A DNA stretch of 64,000 nucleotides from Apostichopus japonicus (taxonomy: Eukaryota; Echinodermata; Holothuroidea; Aspidochirotida; Stichopodidae). Shown one piece after another: positions 48,312 to 60,502 of the stretch (positions are counted from its first letter, which is position 1; every line of letters begins with the position of its first letter). Location: contig NC_092568.1 of assembly GCF_037975245.1 (NCBI RefSeq), positions 36,919,001 to 36,983,000 on the forward strand, read 5' to 3'. The notes under the pieces were generated by a model. The model worked only from the letters and a program-made list of their open reading frames with translations, made no database searches and had not been told where the DNA came from. Made by a program: the position numbers and the translations under genes.

Positions 48312-49807
48312 TAAAAATAATAAAAAGTAAGATTTAGCAACAGCTGGGTACTTTACTACTCTACTCGGTTTAATTTCACGATTCTTTTTTTATCGCAGAG
48401 TACGCTTGTGTAATACAATAACAGAGATATATCAATCATATACATGCATGCAACAAAGCAAAGATTAATGAAAGAATAGGATGATAAGAGAAGGGTGAAA
48501 AGAGGCAGAGTCGTCAGTGTGTTTATTTATGAATCTTTTTAGCAATCAATAAACGATGTTTAATAGAGATTCAAAATGATGCATGAGTGATTGCTAAAAC
48601 TTATTAAAAATATGATATCCGATCACTCATCCGTTGACAATATAACCGTTATATCATTAAAGATATAGATCAGGGTAAAGACAAAATCACACCTGCATAT
48701 ATCACACTGAGTGTGAAATGAAAAGCTGTATTTTGAGCATATATATGGTTAAGTTAAATTTTGTTAGATTCTGACCAAGTCTCAGTTTAGTTGCACATAA
48801 TTTGTTACCCCATAATATCTCACTAAGTAATCGGTATGGTTGTCACGTCACCGCTGAATCATTGTGTAATCATTGTGTAATCAATTCAAAGCTTTGCCAA
48901 AGATAGAATCATTTTGCATTTAAGTCACCTTACATTAAACAAAGTTTTCTCAAAGTAGAGGGCGAAGTCTTAGACACCTCCCCCAGGACAGCATTCCCGG
49001 CACGGGGTGACAATAGGAAGAATCCGCCACGGGTGCCAGCTATTCTAGATACGCCACTGGATTTACCATATTGTTATAGATATAGTTTCTTTTCTTGTTC
49101 CTTTATACTCTTGTTGGCTATAACTTGGAGTATTCCTATTCATTGGAGTCAAAAGGTTACCGACCTACAACAGGCTCATTTTTTTCCGTTGACACAATGG
49201 ATGTAAACGTAATCATGCAAGGTATAACGGCCATGGCACCATTTCTTTTCTATTTACCCGTTGTGATACATCTGGTATCAATGAAGGCGTTAACGTTGGT
49301 CAAGACGATAATGAAATGAGGACCAGAAAGGGGGAGGGGGTGACTGACCAGTCGGCCAATCGGAGATGGGCACACAGCAATGGGGGGGGGGTGGTGGGGG
49401 GGGGGGGGTGGGGAGGTTATTAGCCGCCAAATCAAATCCGATATTCAGTAAGTGTAGTACAATATTTGTTCCATAGTTCTATCTATGCGTGTTGTTATCA
49501 CTAAGAGAGTAAACGAAAGAAATAAAACGTCTACAAGCTTTTAATGCATAAAAGAATATATATTTTTTAGCTTCACTCACATCCAAGCAGGTTTGGTTAT
49601 TATTTAAGGATGAATTTAGTCTTAATACGTCATATTGACTGTCCAAGAAATAGGAATGAGTTGAGTGTCGGTAATGTTTCTGTATATAGTCTGGTTTGCG
49701 AGTTATTAATCTTTAAAGTATGCTCAAGTCCTGGAATGCTCCTTTAAGGATAATTCGATGATGACGTCAGTTCCTCAGTGTAGGCCTAAATGTTAATCCA
49801 TTGTTTA
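48312..49807. other. Non-coding; hAT-type terminus and poly-G
   Basis: A word ending TCTAGATACGCCACTG at about 49045-49063 is the reverse complement of a typical hAT terminus (CAGTGGCG). It is preceded by ~90 bp that look like a truncated element. A G-rich tract with G9-10 runs lies at 49381-49419. A dispersed-repeat copy is at 49730-49810 (compare 33300-33380). Confidence 0.45.
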
Positions 49808-50145
49808 ACAAGAGCACAACGGGCACTATGGTTCCTTGCTTAAATGGAATATTAAAGTGTTGTAATACATGAACCAGCTATTAACCAACAACTGTATTCC
49901 ATGTTTGGTTACAATCCGATTTAAGGTTGTGTAGTTACTGGAATTTTAATATTTTGGCCTCTCTCCAAACAAGAGCTCAAAGGGCACAATGGTTCCTTGC
50001 TTAGTGGAATATTAAAGCGTTGTATGTCCTCACCTAATATCATAATATTTATGCCCACGTGTACCATGTATTAACCAAACACTGTATTCCATATTTGGGT
50101 ACAATCTGATTTAAGTTTTTGGCGTTATTGGAATTTGAAATTTTG
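49808..50145 (+). repeat. Two-copy tandem duplication, ~160-180 bp
   Basis: ACAAGAGCACAACGGGCACT at 49808 and the following ATGGTTCCTTGCTTA, GGAATATTAAAG, TATTAACCAA, TGTATTCCAT and ACAATC-GATTTAAG words recur from 49969 onward. The second copy has an extra ~30 bp in the middle. Likely a dispersed repeat duplicated in place. Confidence 0.75.
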
Positions 50146-51984
50146 TCCCCTCCCAAATACTTTGGCTCAATAAAATTTGCGTCTAAATGGCCCCAAAAAT
50201 AGTTGACCCAAATAATGTGGCTAAAAGACATTGCCCCCTCCCGCAATATTGAATCCCAAACACTGTGGACCCCAAAATATTGGGCCCCACAAATTCGTGC
50301 CGGAATGCATTTGAGGTGTAAATAAAACATTTGGGCCCACTCAGCCCAAATATGGGCTCAGGAGTTTTTGGGGCCCAGATGGCCTGCATGTACCAGCTAT
50401 TAACCAACAAAGGTCTCAAGTTATTACAATGTAATTTTTTTACGTTTGACTCCATAACCTCATTAATTTTCATAAGGTCAGTGCTAAAAACGATAGGGCA
50501 CACCTCACTATAATACATCCACAGATATCCAACACTACGTACGTTGTTGAGTTATCGTGAATCAAAGCAAGTGTTACAGACGCACACACACACGCCAACC
50601 TGACTGCATAGGTTCCTTTGCTTCCAGCAAGAAACCAAAAATGGCAAATAACTCAACCAAAATATTGTTCCTGTAACTTCATATGAACAGCAGAGCACCA
50701 TTGGTCGACATTCAACACTATTTGTCACTGATAAACTGTTAATGTTAATTTAAACAAATATTTCAGGCTATAGATCTTGTTTTCCTATTGAGTTTTGTGT
50801 TGCATCTGAGAAACTGAACTAAGGGATAGTGTGTTAAACTATGTAGTCCAGCCGCTTTACTTGATAGGCCTCGGATGTACTGAAGGTTGTTTCTCAAATA
50901 TTAAAAGTTGTAACGAAGTACATCCTGCGGTGATAACAGAACTGTTTAGCGGTCTATATACCAAAATTAATTTGGTGCTCTCAGTCAACCTTCAAGTTCT
51001 TTTCTGATGTTCGTGCACGCCATTGAATATTATGTCTCTTCATAATGATCTCGTTAATGACTGTAAAAATGATAGTTGGAAATTTAGAACCAGTGGGCCT
51101 TATACATTTTTACAATAAAGTTGCATTCAGAACTTGGGATTAATCTAGTCACTTTGTCCTGGGAGAGGATGCGAGGAGGGGATGGGGCTATGGGCAGTGT
51201 CGTAACTAGGCCAGTGCAGCTGGTGTGGACTCATTTTGCAAGGGCCCTTTGGTATGACCGATAACCGCCTGAAGATAAGTGTTTAAAATCAGACTATTTA
51301 TTTGTTTTCTTAAGCAATGTTCAGTTCGTTAAGTTCTCTCACGATAACCATCAAATTACGAATTCAAACCAAAACCTGTCCTCAACAGAGAAAGCCTAAA
51401 AGTGTCATATCTAGATGTCAAGAGGTGACAAGTTTAGAAAGTTCTCAGCCAAAACCCAAACCATGAGTGGGCTTACTAGGTGAATGCAGACTCTCCTCTG
51501 TTGGCCCATTTCTATTGCTGCACCAAGGGTAGACTGCTCCCTGCAGCTCCACTGGTAGGACTGGGCCAGGGAGTAGGGGGGAGGAGAAGCGGGGGGGGGG
51601 GGTTGATTGCATGTCACCTGTTTATATCTGGTTATGCTTCTGGTCGAGTTGGCATATAGTACAGAGTTGTAATGAGACACCTCATCCTAAGTACAAGTAA
51701 TTATCAGAGATTTTCCTGGCACCAGTTTAATCATAGACTCAAGTCACTGTGTTAGTTCTATGGGAAATTGTTTTACAATCTTCTTGGATTCGCTAACTAC
51801 CTGACTGTTTTGTGACTTAAGTGTGGCTGTTTACAACACTGGCGTAATTACCGCAGCACTCTGCCCCTGATGATGACTCCCGGAAATGGATGGAACGAGT
51901 GACCAAAGAACATAGAGAGAATTAGTGTTGATAATTATCACGCTATGTTTATTCGATGAATCTTGCACTAATTAACAAATAGAT
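50146..51984. other. Non-coding; degenerate 'ATATTTTGGGCC' words and hAT-like terminus
   Basis: From 50150 to 50350 irregular copies of a (A)TATTTTGGGGNCC-like word occur on the minus strand. CAGTGTCGTAACTAGG at about 51195 resembles a hAT end. Poly-G at 51591-51602. No gene. Confidence 0.4.
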
Positions 51985-52134
<150 letters not shown>

Positions 52135-52289
52135 CCAGTAAGGATTATAATATCTTAAATGAAAAAAATGCTGCACAGTGAAACATTAACCAACTGCTTT
52201 AAAGCCTGGACTGTAGATACAGCAAACTGATGGACAATATAGTGAAGATATATATGCTGCAGATGTGACCATTAAACCAACAATGAAAC

Positions 52290-53260
52290 AATACGGTGAA
52301 TTCTCATTCTAAACAAACAAATGTATTATCACTAGTCTTATATCCTTTACATAACCCAACCGATGTAATCAGTTTAACAACTTCACATAATCATTACCCA
52401 ACTGATTTAATCATAAACTGTTTACCTATCTTACATAATCACCATTATCATATACATGTAATCATACACTGTTTACCCCTTTCGTAATCATCCTTACCAA
52501 ACTGATGTAATCATAAACTGTTTACCTCTATTCTGTAATCATCCTTACCCAACTGATGTAATCATAAACTGTTTACCAATCCTATGTAATCATCTTTATC
52601 AAACTGATGCTACCATAAACTGTTTACCTCCCTTCGGTAAGCATCCTTACCAAGCTGATGTAATCATAAACTGTTTACCAATCTCATGCAATCATCCTTA
52701 CCAAACTGATGTAATCATAAACTGTTTACCTCCTTTCTGTATAATCATCGTTACCAAACTGATGTAAACATAAACTGTTTTCCAATCTTATGTAATCATC
52801 CTTACCAAACTGATGTAATCATAAACTGTTTACCTTCTTTCTGTATAATCATCCTTACCAAACTGATGTAATCATAAACTGTTTACCAATCTTATGTAAT
52901 CATCTTTACCAAACTGATGTAATCATAAACTGTTTACCTCCTTTCTGTATAATCATCGTTACCAAACTGATGTAATCATAAACTTTTTACCAATCTTTTG
53001 TAATCATCCTTACCAAACTGATGTAAACATAAACTGTTTACCAATCTTATGTAATCATCCTTACTAAACTGATATAATCATAAACTGTTTACCAATCTTA
53101 TGTAATCATCCTTACCAATCAGATGTTATCATACACAGTTTACCAATCTTACATAATCACCATTATCATAGACATGTAATCATACAGTGTCTAGCTCCCT
53201 TCGTTATCATTATTACCAAACTAATGTAATCATACACAGTTTACCAATCTTATGAAGTAC
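52290..53260. repeat. ~50-bp minisatellite, about 19 copies
   Basis: Units of about 46-51 bp with the order AATCATCCTTACCAAACTGA, TGTAATCATAAACTGTTTAC, C(A/T)-ATCTTATGT. Length varies because of alternating CCAATCTTATG and CCTCCTTTCTGTA spacers. Confidence 0.92.
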
Positions 53261-54286
53261 CTAAAGAAGCCCTAATAATCATTGCCTGCTTACCGTGTTT
53301 ACACAAATTAACTTTGAACTATTCTCAACATCACCTAAACGGATGGTTACCATAAATTCATTTTCATTGAGCTAATCTCAACATGACCTAAACCGATGGT
53401 TACAATGAATGCATTATCATTCCTACCCATCCAGTTTGACTATTTCACAATTAATAGGTTACTTCTCAATGGGGTTCTCCAGCCATCCCCATGAGCCAAC
53501 AGAGGGTGCTGTCACAAGATCTTACCTAGTTTCCTGAACTTGACAAGCTGCAGTCTCAGACTGTACATCACATCGGTACTGTGAGCTTATCACTAATAGT
53601 ATATATACACAACTTCCTTTTAGTTATTGAAGTAGACAGGTTTTTGAAACATTTATTCAAAGTAAGAAGTCAAACTAATTGTTTAAACACCTTAACTTGT
53701 TGCATTTTAAATTCCTTTTTTTTAAACCTTGAACTAGTCAATTACCAAGCATGTGTGTATCCAAGCTTATCTGGCGAGTGCGAACGTGATACCTTGATTC
53801 AGGAATAATATCACAGTCCCCTTTGTCAAAATGCAAGAGAGCCCTTTCCTCTGCTGGAAAGTCTCTACCAATCAATTCTCAATAAACATCGAACATTAAT
53901 ATGTACATAGTAATTCAAATGGAATACAGAGAGTCAAGACCATAAATAAATTCTGTGTAAAACACTGTTATGCAATATACTGTTTGGGTAGACTATGCAT
54001 AAAGGCTAGGAAAATATTACAGTGCATTTGATTCAGCAATACAACCTTTTAAGATGTATTTTTTTGTGAGAAATGCATGTTGAAAATTCCAATAGGCTAT
54101 CCCATCCACCCCATAACGTGATATGGGTAACTACTCTTATTGAGAACAAGTATCTGAACATATACCTGTGCAAACAATATTAGTATATATATTATTTCAG
54201 GACTGATAGCAATACATAAGAATGTGTGTGTGTCTGCACTTGTTTTGTATTCTGACTAAGGGCTTGAACAAAGGAATTGCGAGTCT
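53261..54286. other. Non-coding, downstream of the FReD exon
   Basis: No exon supported. A TGTGTGTG tract at about 54223-54231 is in the region matching 9275-9365. Confidence 0.45.
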
Positions 54287-54582
54287 TCAGACGGTAAGAA
54301 TCACCAGGTCCTCAGAAAAGACGGGTCTTATCTTCATTTGTGTGTATTTGATGTAAAAATCACCTCCAGGTAGAAGATACCAGTATATCCTTGATAGAGC
54401 ATCATCTGCTGCCATATAGTTACCATTGAGGTTAGATGCTGCACAGTTCGTGTACCACCAGGCACCATGGTGACTATCAGCACAGTTTCGACTGACTATA
54501 TCATTGTCCTTGTCAAAGGTACTGAAGGCAGAGTTAAGATGAGAACTCAAAGCAAGACCACCAGGTAAACCTCCATTTATGT
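54287..54582 (-). CDS. Fibrinogen-related domain (FReD), terminal exon
   Basis: Minus-strand exon after acceptor TTTAATTCACAG; two leading nucleotides complete a codon, then 97 residues and TGA. The product has the hallmarks of the C-terminal part of a fibrinogen-like domain. These are F-S-T-F-D-K-D-N-D (calcium-loop type DxDND), N-C then H-H-G-A-W-W-Y-T-N-C (disulfide-bonded segment), S-N-L-N-G-x-Y, and K-Y-T-Q-M-K-I-R-P near the end. Such domains occur in secreted lectin-like, ficolin/tenascin/angiopoietin-type proteins. The tail after K-I-R-P is about 11 residues longer than in a domain that ends there. The upstream half of the domain was not found within the next 6 kb, so the gene may be broken, or exons lie beyond the window. 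Confidence 0.85.
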
Positions 54583-54940
54583 CTGTGAATTAAACAAATA
54601 AAGATATTCCCTTAAACTAAAATCCATCACAATTAAGGGACCTAATCACAATATAGACACATTAAACAATTAGTAAATATGATTGGATATATGTTGCATC
54701 TGTAGAGTGATATCTCTACATATCACTACACAACAGAACATTAATGCTCAATCTCTGTGACAGTCTACATCACATATCACTGTGGTATTTGAGTTATGTT
54801 ATATCTCAGCATGTGACTGGTAGGAAGTTGTGCTCGTCTTTGTGTGATGACTCAGCATGTCACTGTAAGAGCATTATGCTTGGTCTACTGTCTTATCATA
54901 TCACTGTCAGTCATAATGCTTGGTTTATGAGCTGTCGGTA
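54583..54940. other. Sequence grading into the 44-bp minisatellite
   Basis: Scattered TATCACTG and GTGATGTC words; no exon. Confidence 0.5.
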
Positions 54941-55650
54941 AAGATGCTAGGATTATGTGATGTCTTAGCATATCACTGTATGTCGTTATGCTTGGTTTAT
55001 GTGATGTCTTAGCATATCACTGTCTGTCGTTATGCTTGGTTTATGTGATGTCTTAGCATATCACTGTATGTCGTTATGCTTGGTTTATGTGATGTCCTAT
55101 CATATCACTGTATGTCGTTATGCTTGGTTTATGTGATGTCTTAGCATATCACTTTCTGTCATGCTTGGTTTATATGATGTATAAGCATATCACTGTCAGT
55201 CATAATGCTTGGTTTATGTGTTGTCTTATCATATCACTGTCTGTCGTTATGCTTGGCTTCTGTGTTGTCTTATCATATCACTGTCATTCATTTTGCTTGG
55301 CTTATGTGATGTCTAAGCATATCACTGGCTGTCGTTATGCTTGGTTTATGTGATGTCTGAGCATATCTCTGTCAGGCATAATGCTTGGTTTATGTGTTGT
55401 CTTATCATATCACTATATGTAGTTATGTTGGTTTATGAGATGTCTGAGCATATCTCTGTCAGTCAGTATGCTTGGTTTATGTGATGTCTTATAATATCAC
55501 TGTCATTCATTTTGCTTGGTTTATGTGATGTCTTATCATATCACTGTCATTCATTTTGCTTGGCTTATGTAATGTCTTAGCATATCACTGTATGTCGTTC
55601 TGCTTGGTTTATGTGATGTCTTAGCATATCACTGTCAGTAATTATATGTG
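54941..55650. repeat. 44-bp minisatellite, about 16 copies
   Basis: Unit TATCACTGTATGTCGTTATG then CTTGGTTTATGTGATGTCTT then AGCA. Spacing is 44 bp, for example TATCAC at 54971 and 55015. It lies on the side of the FReD exon where its upstream exons should be. Confidence 0.93.
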
Positions 55651-56140
55651 ATCTATGTGATATCTCACAGCTCGTAACAATTATCTTTAATAGTTTTTTT
55701 TTAACTGTAATTTTATATTTAAACATATTAATTAACCCAGGAACCATAGTGTAAGTTAATTCAATAACTGTTCATCCTGCTCCTTAGGACTAGTATAGAC
55801 CAGCAGACAGCTATTTACCTTACTAATCATATTTTAATTATTACAATGATAGCAAATGATTTCTCACTGAATTATCTGGATTTTAATGCCTTGTTAATGC
55901 AGCAATGTAACAGGAAGGAATACTCTCAAGCAAACATAGTGTTGACTTTGTGGGCACCCACTCTGGAGTGAAGATAGCAGCAGTCATGAGCTTGGTTAAT
56001 CCAATATCTGTCAAAGGTTTGCTCCTACAAACTATAAGGCAGCAATTAATAGGATCATAGCTGATTGATGCATTAGCTGAAATTGAAACGACCAACCCAG
56101 CTCCCACCCTTTTTAATTTCAACAAGCTAATGATGCCGCT
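55651..56140. other. Unassigned stretch beside the 3-kb transposon
   Basis: An 87-residue minus-strand frame (55883-56146) has ordinary amino-acid composition but no recognisable motif and ends at the transposon boundary. It could be an unrecognised exon or transposon fragment; I do not call it a gene. Confidence 0.35.
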
Positions 56141-59120
56141 GGGCAATTCCGTAAAGTCGGACGTACATTTCGGACAGTTTGTTCATCCATATCTCAATGG
56201 CTATATATAGGAGATAACTTTTCATTTGGGTTTTATGGAACATCTACCTTGTACTATTCTTATATGGAGTTTCATTCCTTGTCCTTCTAAATAAACTACA
56301 AAAGTACTCAAAAAACTCCCTGTGACGGACGTCCCCAGAGAAAGTGACTTTTTCAGATCGTAATTTTCTTTTGAAAATTTCTGTGAATTGGGATGGGATG
56401 CAATTTAAAACTACTATACATGTTATGAAGAAGACTCTTAACTACACATATCAGTAAACAAGCAGTTGAAACCTTTATCACTTCCCTGCAATATATTAAA
56501 AAAAATCCTCTGTGACGGACGTACAAATTTTTGTGGCGGACGTACACGTGTGAAATTATATAGTAAATGTACGTCCGTCACAAACAAAAGTGCTACTTGG
56601 TATCCCTGAAATTTTAATTTGTGACAGAGCTTCACCCAGAGTTTCCATTGTTGACAGATGTACACAATAATGCAGCTCATTTACTTGTGGCTAATGGAAC
56701 AACTTAGGTAAAAGTAATAGTGAAAAGAAGGTTTACCCTCTCACAAAATTTCTATTCTATTGGAAATCCATATTTCACTTCAAGTTTTATGCAAATCATC
56801 AATGGTAAGCTCATTTAAAATTTTGTGTGCATCATTTCAAACAATACAGATGTTAGACCCATAGGGAGTTGAAGTTCTCTAGTAGGTCAGAATGATGGGT
56901 CTTCATTAACATTAAGATGGTATGAGCACCAATCCATTTTTCTTTCACTTTTCTTCACACCCTGTTTATTTACTTGACATTTTTTTTCTTAATTAAAATA
57001 CATGTACTGCAAGCTTCTGTATGGATGATATACTGTAACAGCACATTTCAGCAAACAAGAAATTCAGAACTTCAGATGTGTGATACATTGTGTTGTATTG
57101 CTTTAGGAGCTCTTAGGCTGTGTTCACATTGGATCCCCTGTTCTTAGTCCTGTGTTGACAATTCAACCGCAAATATGTTTCCAAAACACTTGAACTCATG
57201 CTCCAGCTCTGATTTCCCACTCTGGGTCAATGAAGAGGAAGTTACAATATTTGTATGGTGACTCTCACAAAAGTGCAAATGCACAGAGTGTATGGCAAAT
57301 TTCTAATAAAGATGAGTGTCACTAACTTCTGCATGCAATGTATATAGATTCAAGATTGAGGTGAAAGTGGGAGAAACAAGTCAGTGTTATAACACTGTTA
57401 TAACAAGTGAAGTCAGTGTTAACCAGGGTGTGCATACTACAAATAGCTTTTCAGCAGTATTGCTGAATAGCTATGAGCATTTACTGGCAATAGTTCTTAA
57501 ATATCTCATGTCAACATACAGAGATACAGCGGCACACCCTTGGTTAGTATAGCAACTATGAAACATTTATAAAGGTAATACACACAAACACTGTGAAGTT
57601 AAGGAAGAACCATCTGGTAACTCTGTCCACCAACTTAAAAATATGAGCAAATGTGGTTCAAAATTAACTTTTCTTCCACATAATGATACCTTAAACCCAA
57701 CACAAAAGGTAATGAACCTAAAGCAAATGTAGAACAAATTACATCAAAACAATATTATGCATACTACAGCACTTAACAAAATACTAACAATTGCAATAAC
57801 AGTTCTTGATGACTCTCAGACAATCTTCCTTCTAAAACTGATTTACAGTATTTACTAAAAACTAGTTGAACACAGTGTAATATATACAGTATGTTGGATA
57901 TCGAAAGGAAACCTCATGGTCAGAGGGAAGGATAAATGGCAGAACTACAAGAAACAATGTTGTACACAAACAAATAGTTTGTAGCTAATAGTTCCATATA
58001 CAATGTCCATGCATGGTTAGTTTGCCTAATAGTGAGTGGAACAGGCATGGTGTTATGTAGTTTGTTTGCCTTGACTTCGGTCACCTTGGTCCCCGAGTGT
58101 TCACACTCTGGAACTGATATCCCCCAGAACAGGGGACCAACATGTCACGGTCTGACCCTGAGAAGGATAGTATTTACACTAGGATGTTGATCTCGACCAG
58201 GGGATATGATTCGGTCGGATCCCCTCTGTGTGTTTTCTAATGTGAACAAGGCTTTTAGATGAAAGTTTAAATATCAATGTAGACAATAGCATACTGAACA
58301 TGTGGTTCAATACCATGCCATTTCTTTGACATCTTGCCAAGTGCTAACCAATAACACAAATATATATGCTAGTTGACACTGAAGTATGCAATGTTTGCAT
58401 ACCACTACATTTATGCTAATGAAGCAACCACAAAACTACCTAATATCTGTGTTAATGACTGAATGGGTTTGATTATTAAATTCAGAGGTAATGTAGTGAT
58501 AAACATGTTAAAATACATTGTTTATCTAAACAAAAATAATGTGACGGACGTACGCGTGACGGACGTACGTGACGGACGTACGAAAATACGTACGTCTGTC
58601 ACAGCATTTTCTGAAAAAATAAAATCCTAGGGATTAAAGGCACATTATGTAATTATTGAGTGTTCAAAATGTGCATTGAATTGTAGATGTCTTGAAATCT
58701 GGGTACTTACTTCTGTATGAAATTGAAAAAAAATGTGATTTTTCTGTGCGGACGTACACATGACAATTTACATTTGTAAAAAAAGTTGTTCTCAGAAAAC
58801 TGAAAATCCCTGCAACTTTATCTGTTTGTAATTTGAATCTACTTATTATATCACTTTAGCAAATCCAAGAATATGTATTCCTCTGGAGATACACAGGCAA
58901 AAATAGGCATTTTGTTTTGGGGTGATTTTTGTGAAACAAATTTGAGATTTTTTCGGTTGACTAATACACACCTTATTCTGCCTATAAACAATGTGTTCTA
59001 TGAAAATTAGCTACATATTATGAAACTCCATAGTTTTAGCTTTCATCTAATACCCTACATGTAATGATTCAACGTGTTTTAAGTTTTGGTGAAAAGGGTT
59101 ACTAGTTTACGGAACTGCCC
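56141..59120. mobile_element. 3-kb non-autonomous DNA transposon with GACGGACGTAC subterminal repeats
   Basis: Ends GGGCAATTCCGTAAA (56141-56155) and TTTACGGAACTGCCC (59106-59120) are inverted repeats with one mismatch. They are flanked by CGCT on both sides (56137-56140 and 59121-59124), a 4-bp duplication. Copies of (T)GTGACGGACGTAC in both orientations cluster within about 600 bp of each end: 56156, 56322, 56512, 56533, 56567, then three in tandem from about 58541 plus one inverted, and 58750. No transposase frame is seen. I cannot name the superfamily. Confidence 0.75.
57115..58254. mobile_element. Possible nested element with TGTTCACATT ends
   Basis: AGGCTGTGTTCACATTGGA at 57115 faces CTAATGTGAACAAGGCTT, ending at 58254, with GGATCCCC near each end. 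The ends are similar but not perfect inverted repeats, and no clear target duplication is visible. A diverged relative appears at about 16468-16612. Confidence 0.5.
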
Positions 59121-60502
59121 CGCTGTTAAAACAAGTTCCCCTAAAAAGTGTCATATTTAAAAAAATGTTCACAAAGGGAACAAGTAGCCTACAATAGAGT
59201 AATGAATTGAAAGGTTTGCTTAGACTTGTAGACTTCACGGCATGGTTCAGACGCGGAAATGGATTTCATTTTACCTATAATAAGGCTTAAATTATTATCA
59301 TGTGTAATAAAGAAACATGACATAGACCCGTTACTACAAAACTGGACATTTCACTATGTGTTAATGTGTGAAAATGTTTGTTAATGTATTTATGACCTCC
59401 GTAAAATTCTTACATTCTCACCTGTAATTTACCCTTCTGTCAGTGGCATGGGATTCTGGGGTTATTATCCGAAACAGTACTCGACAACCTTTGAGGCCCA
59501 CATGCCAGGATCTTTCCATGAAGGTTGGGCCAGTTCCCACCAGACACCCCCCCCCCCACCATCACTCAGAATAGATGCTCAGAAAGCTACAGTAGTTTGG
59601 AGTATGGACTTGATGTTTAGTAAAAAAAGAAAAAAAAATTAAGATAAATCTTCTAACGTCTAGAAAAAAACAGCGAACCCACCAAAACTGATTTTTGTGA
59701 CCCACAAGTCTTAATTTCATGATTTTCATCATCTTCTTTCCAGTAAATACTCGGTAAGTTTGGTAAAGGTGAGGCAACACCTTAAAACCAGGACGCAAAA
59801 ATGTATTGACGTTTCCAATGTGGTAATTGGCTGTATTTTTAGGAAATCTAATACATGAAGCCTTTCTTAGGATATCATGCTAACAATTAGGCCTCAGATT
59901 CCACACATTGTTTTTCACTGACATGAAAAGACCACTACATTAGACTAACTAACCTAGAATGTGTGTGACGTTGTACCTGAACTGACTTAAATTGCAAAGT
60001 GAATTTCACCTTCTACCATAGTTGATTGTACACACACCAGGACAGAAAACTGTTTAACTGATGTCTGTGTGCGTAATGTAGACAATTAGACCACTGTTGG
60101 ATATTGTTGCTTAAATATATTAACTCTATCCCATTACAAATAATGGAATCTTATATATTGTCAAATTTCCACAGTCTTCATTTGGAAGAGAAACATTCTG
60201 AAAGATTTTGGGCTCAGCTCTGGTTTGTGTTGAAATGCCCAATTCCTCATTTCCCCATTTTTGATTACTTCAACAAATCTAAAATGACCTCATTATCTGA
60301 GAGAAAGAGCCTACTATTGTGACAGACAGATTGATTTTGTAATTAACTCTAAATCTATATCAAGTGAGCAACTCTGACATTCCCCAATTTATAGAACCTG
60401 TAATTAAACACTGTAATAAACCACAAGTGGACTGGAACTGTAGGTTCAAAATTAGTAAAGAAAATTAAGATTCAAAGGAAGATGCAAAGACCAATGGACT
60501 TA
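59121..60502. other. Non-coding stretch between transposon and 78-bp array
   Basis: I looked here on the minus strand for the middle of a fibrinogen domain (W-x-x-Y, G-F-G, F-W-L-G type motifs) and saw none. Poly-C run at 59548-59559. Short frames at 59448-59642 and 60104-60322 (plus strand) have no splice or homology support. Confidence 0.45.

Noticed and set aside
55883..56146. 87-residue minus-strand frame as an upstream FReD exon
   Set aside because: No fibrinogen-domain motif (no W-x-x-Y, F-W-L-G or similar) and it runs into the transposon terminus.
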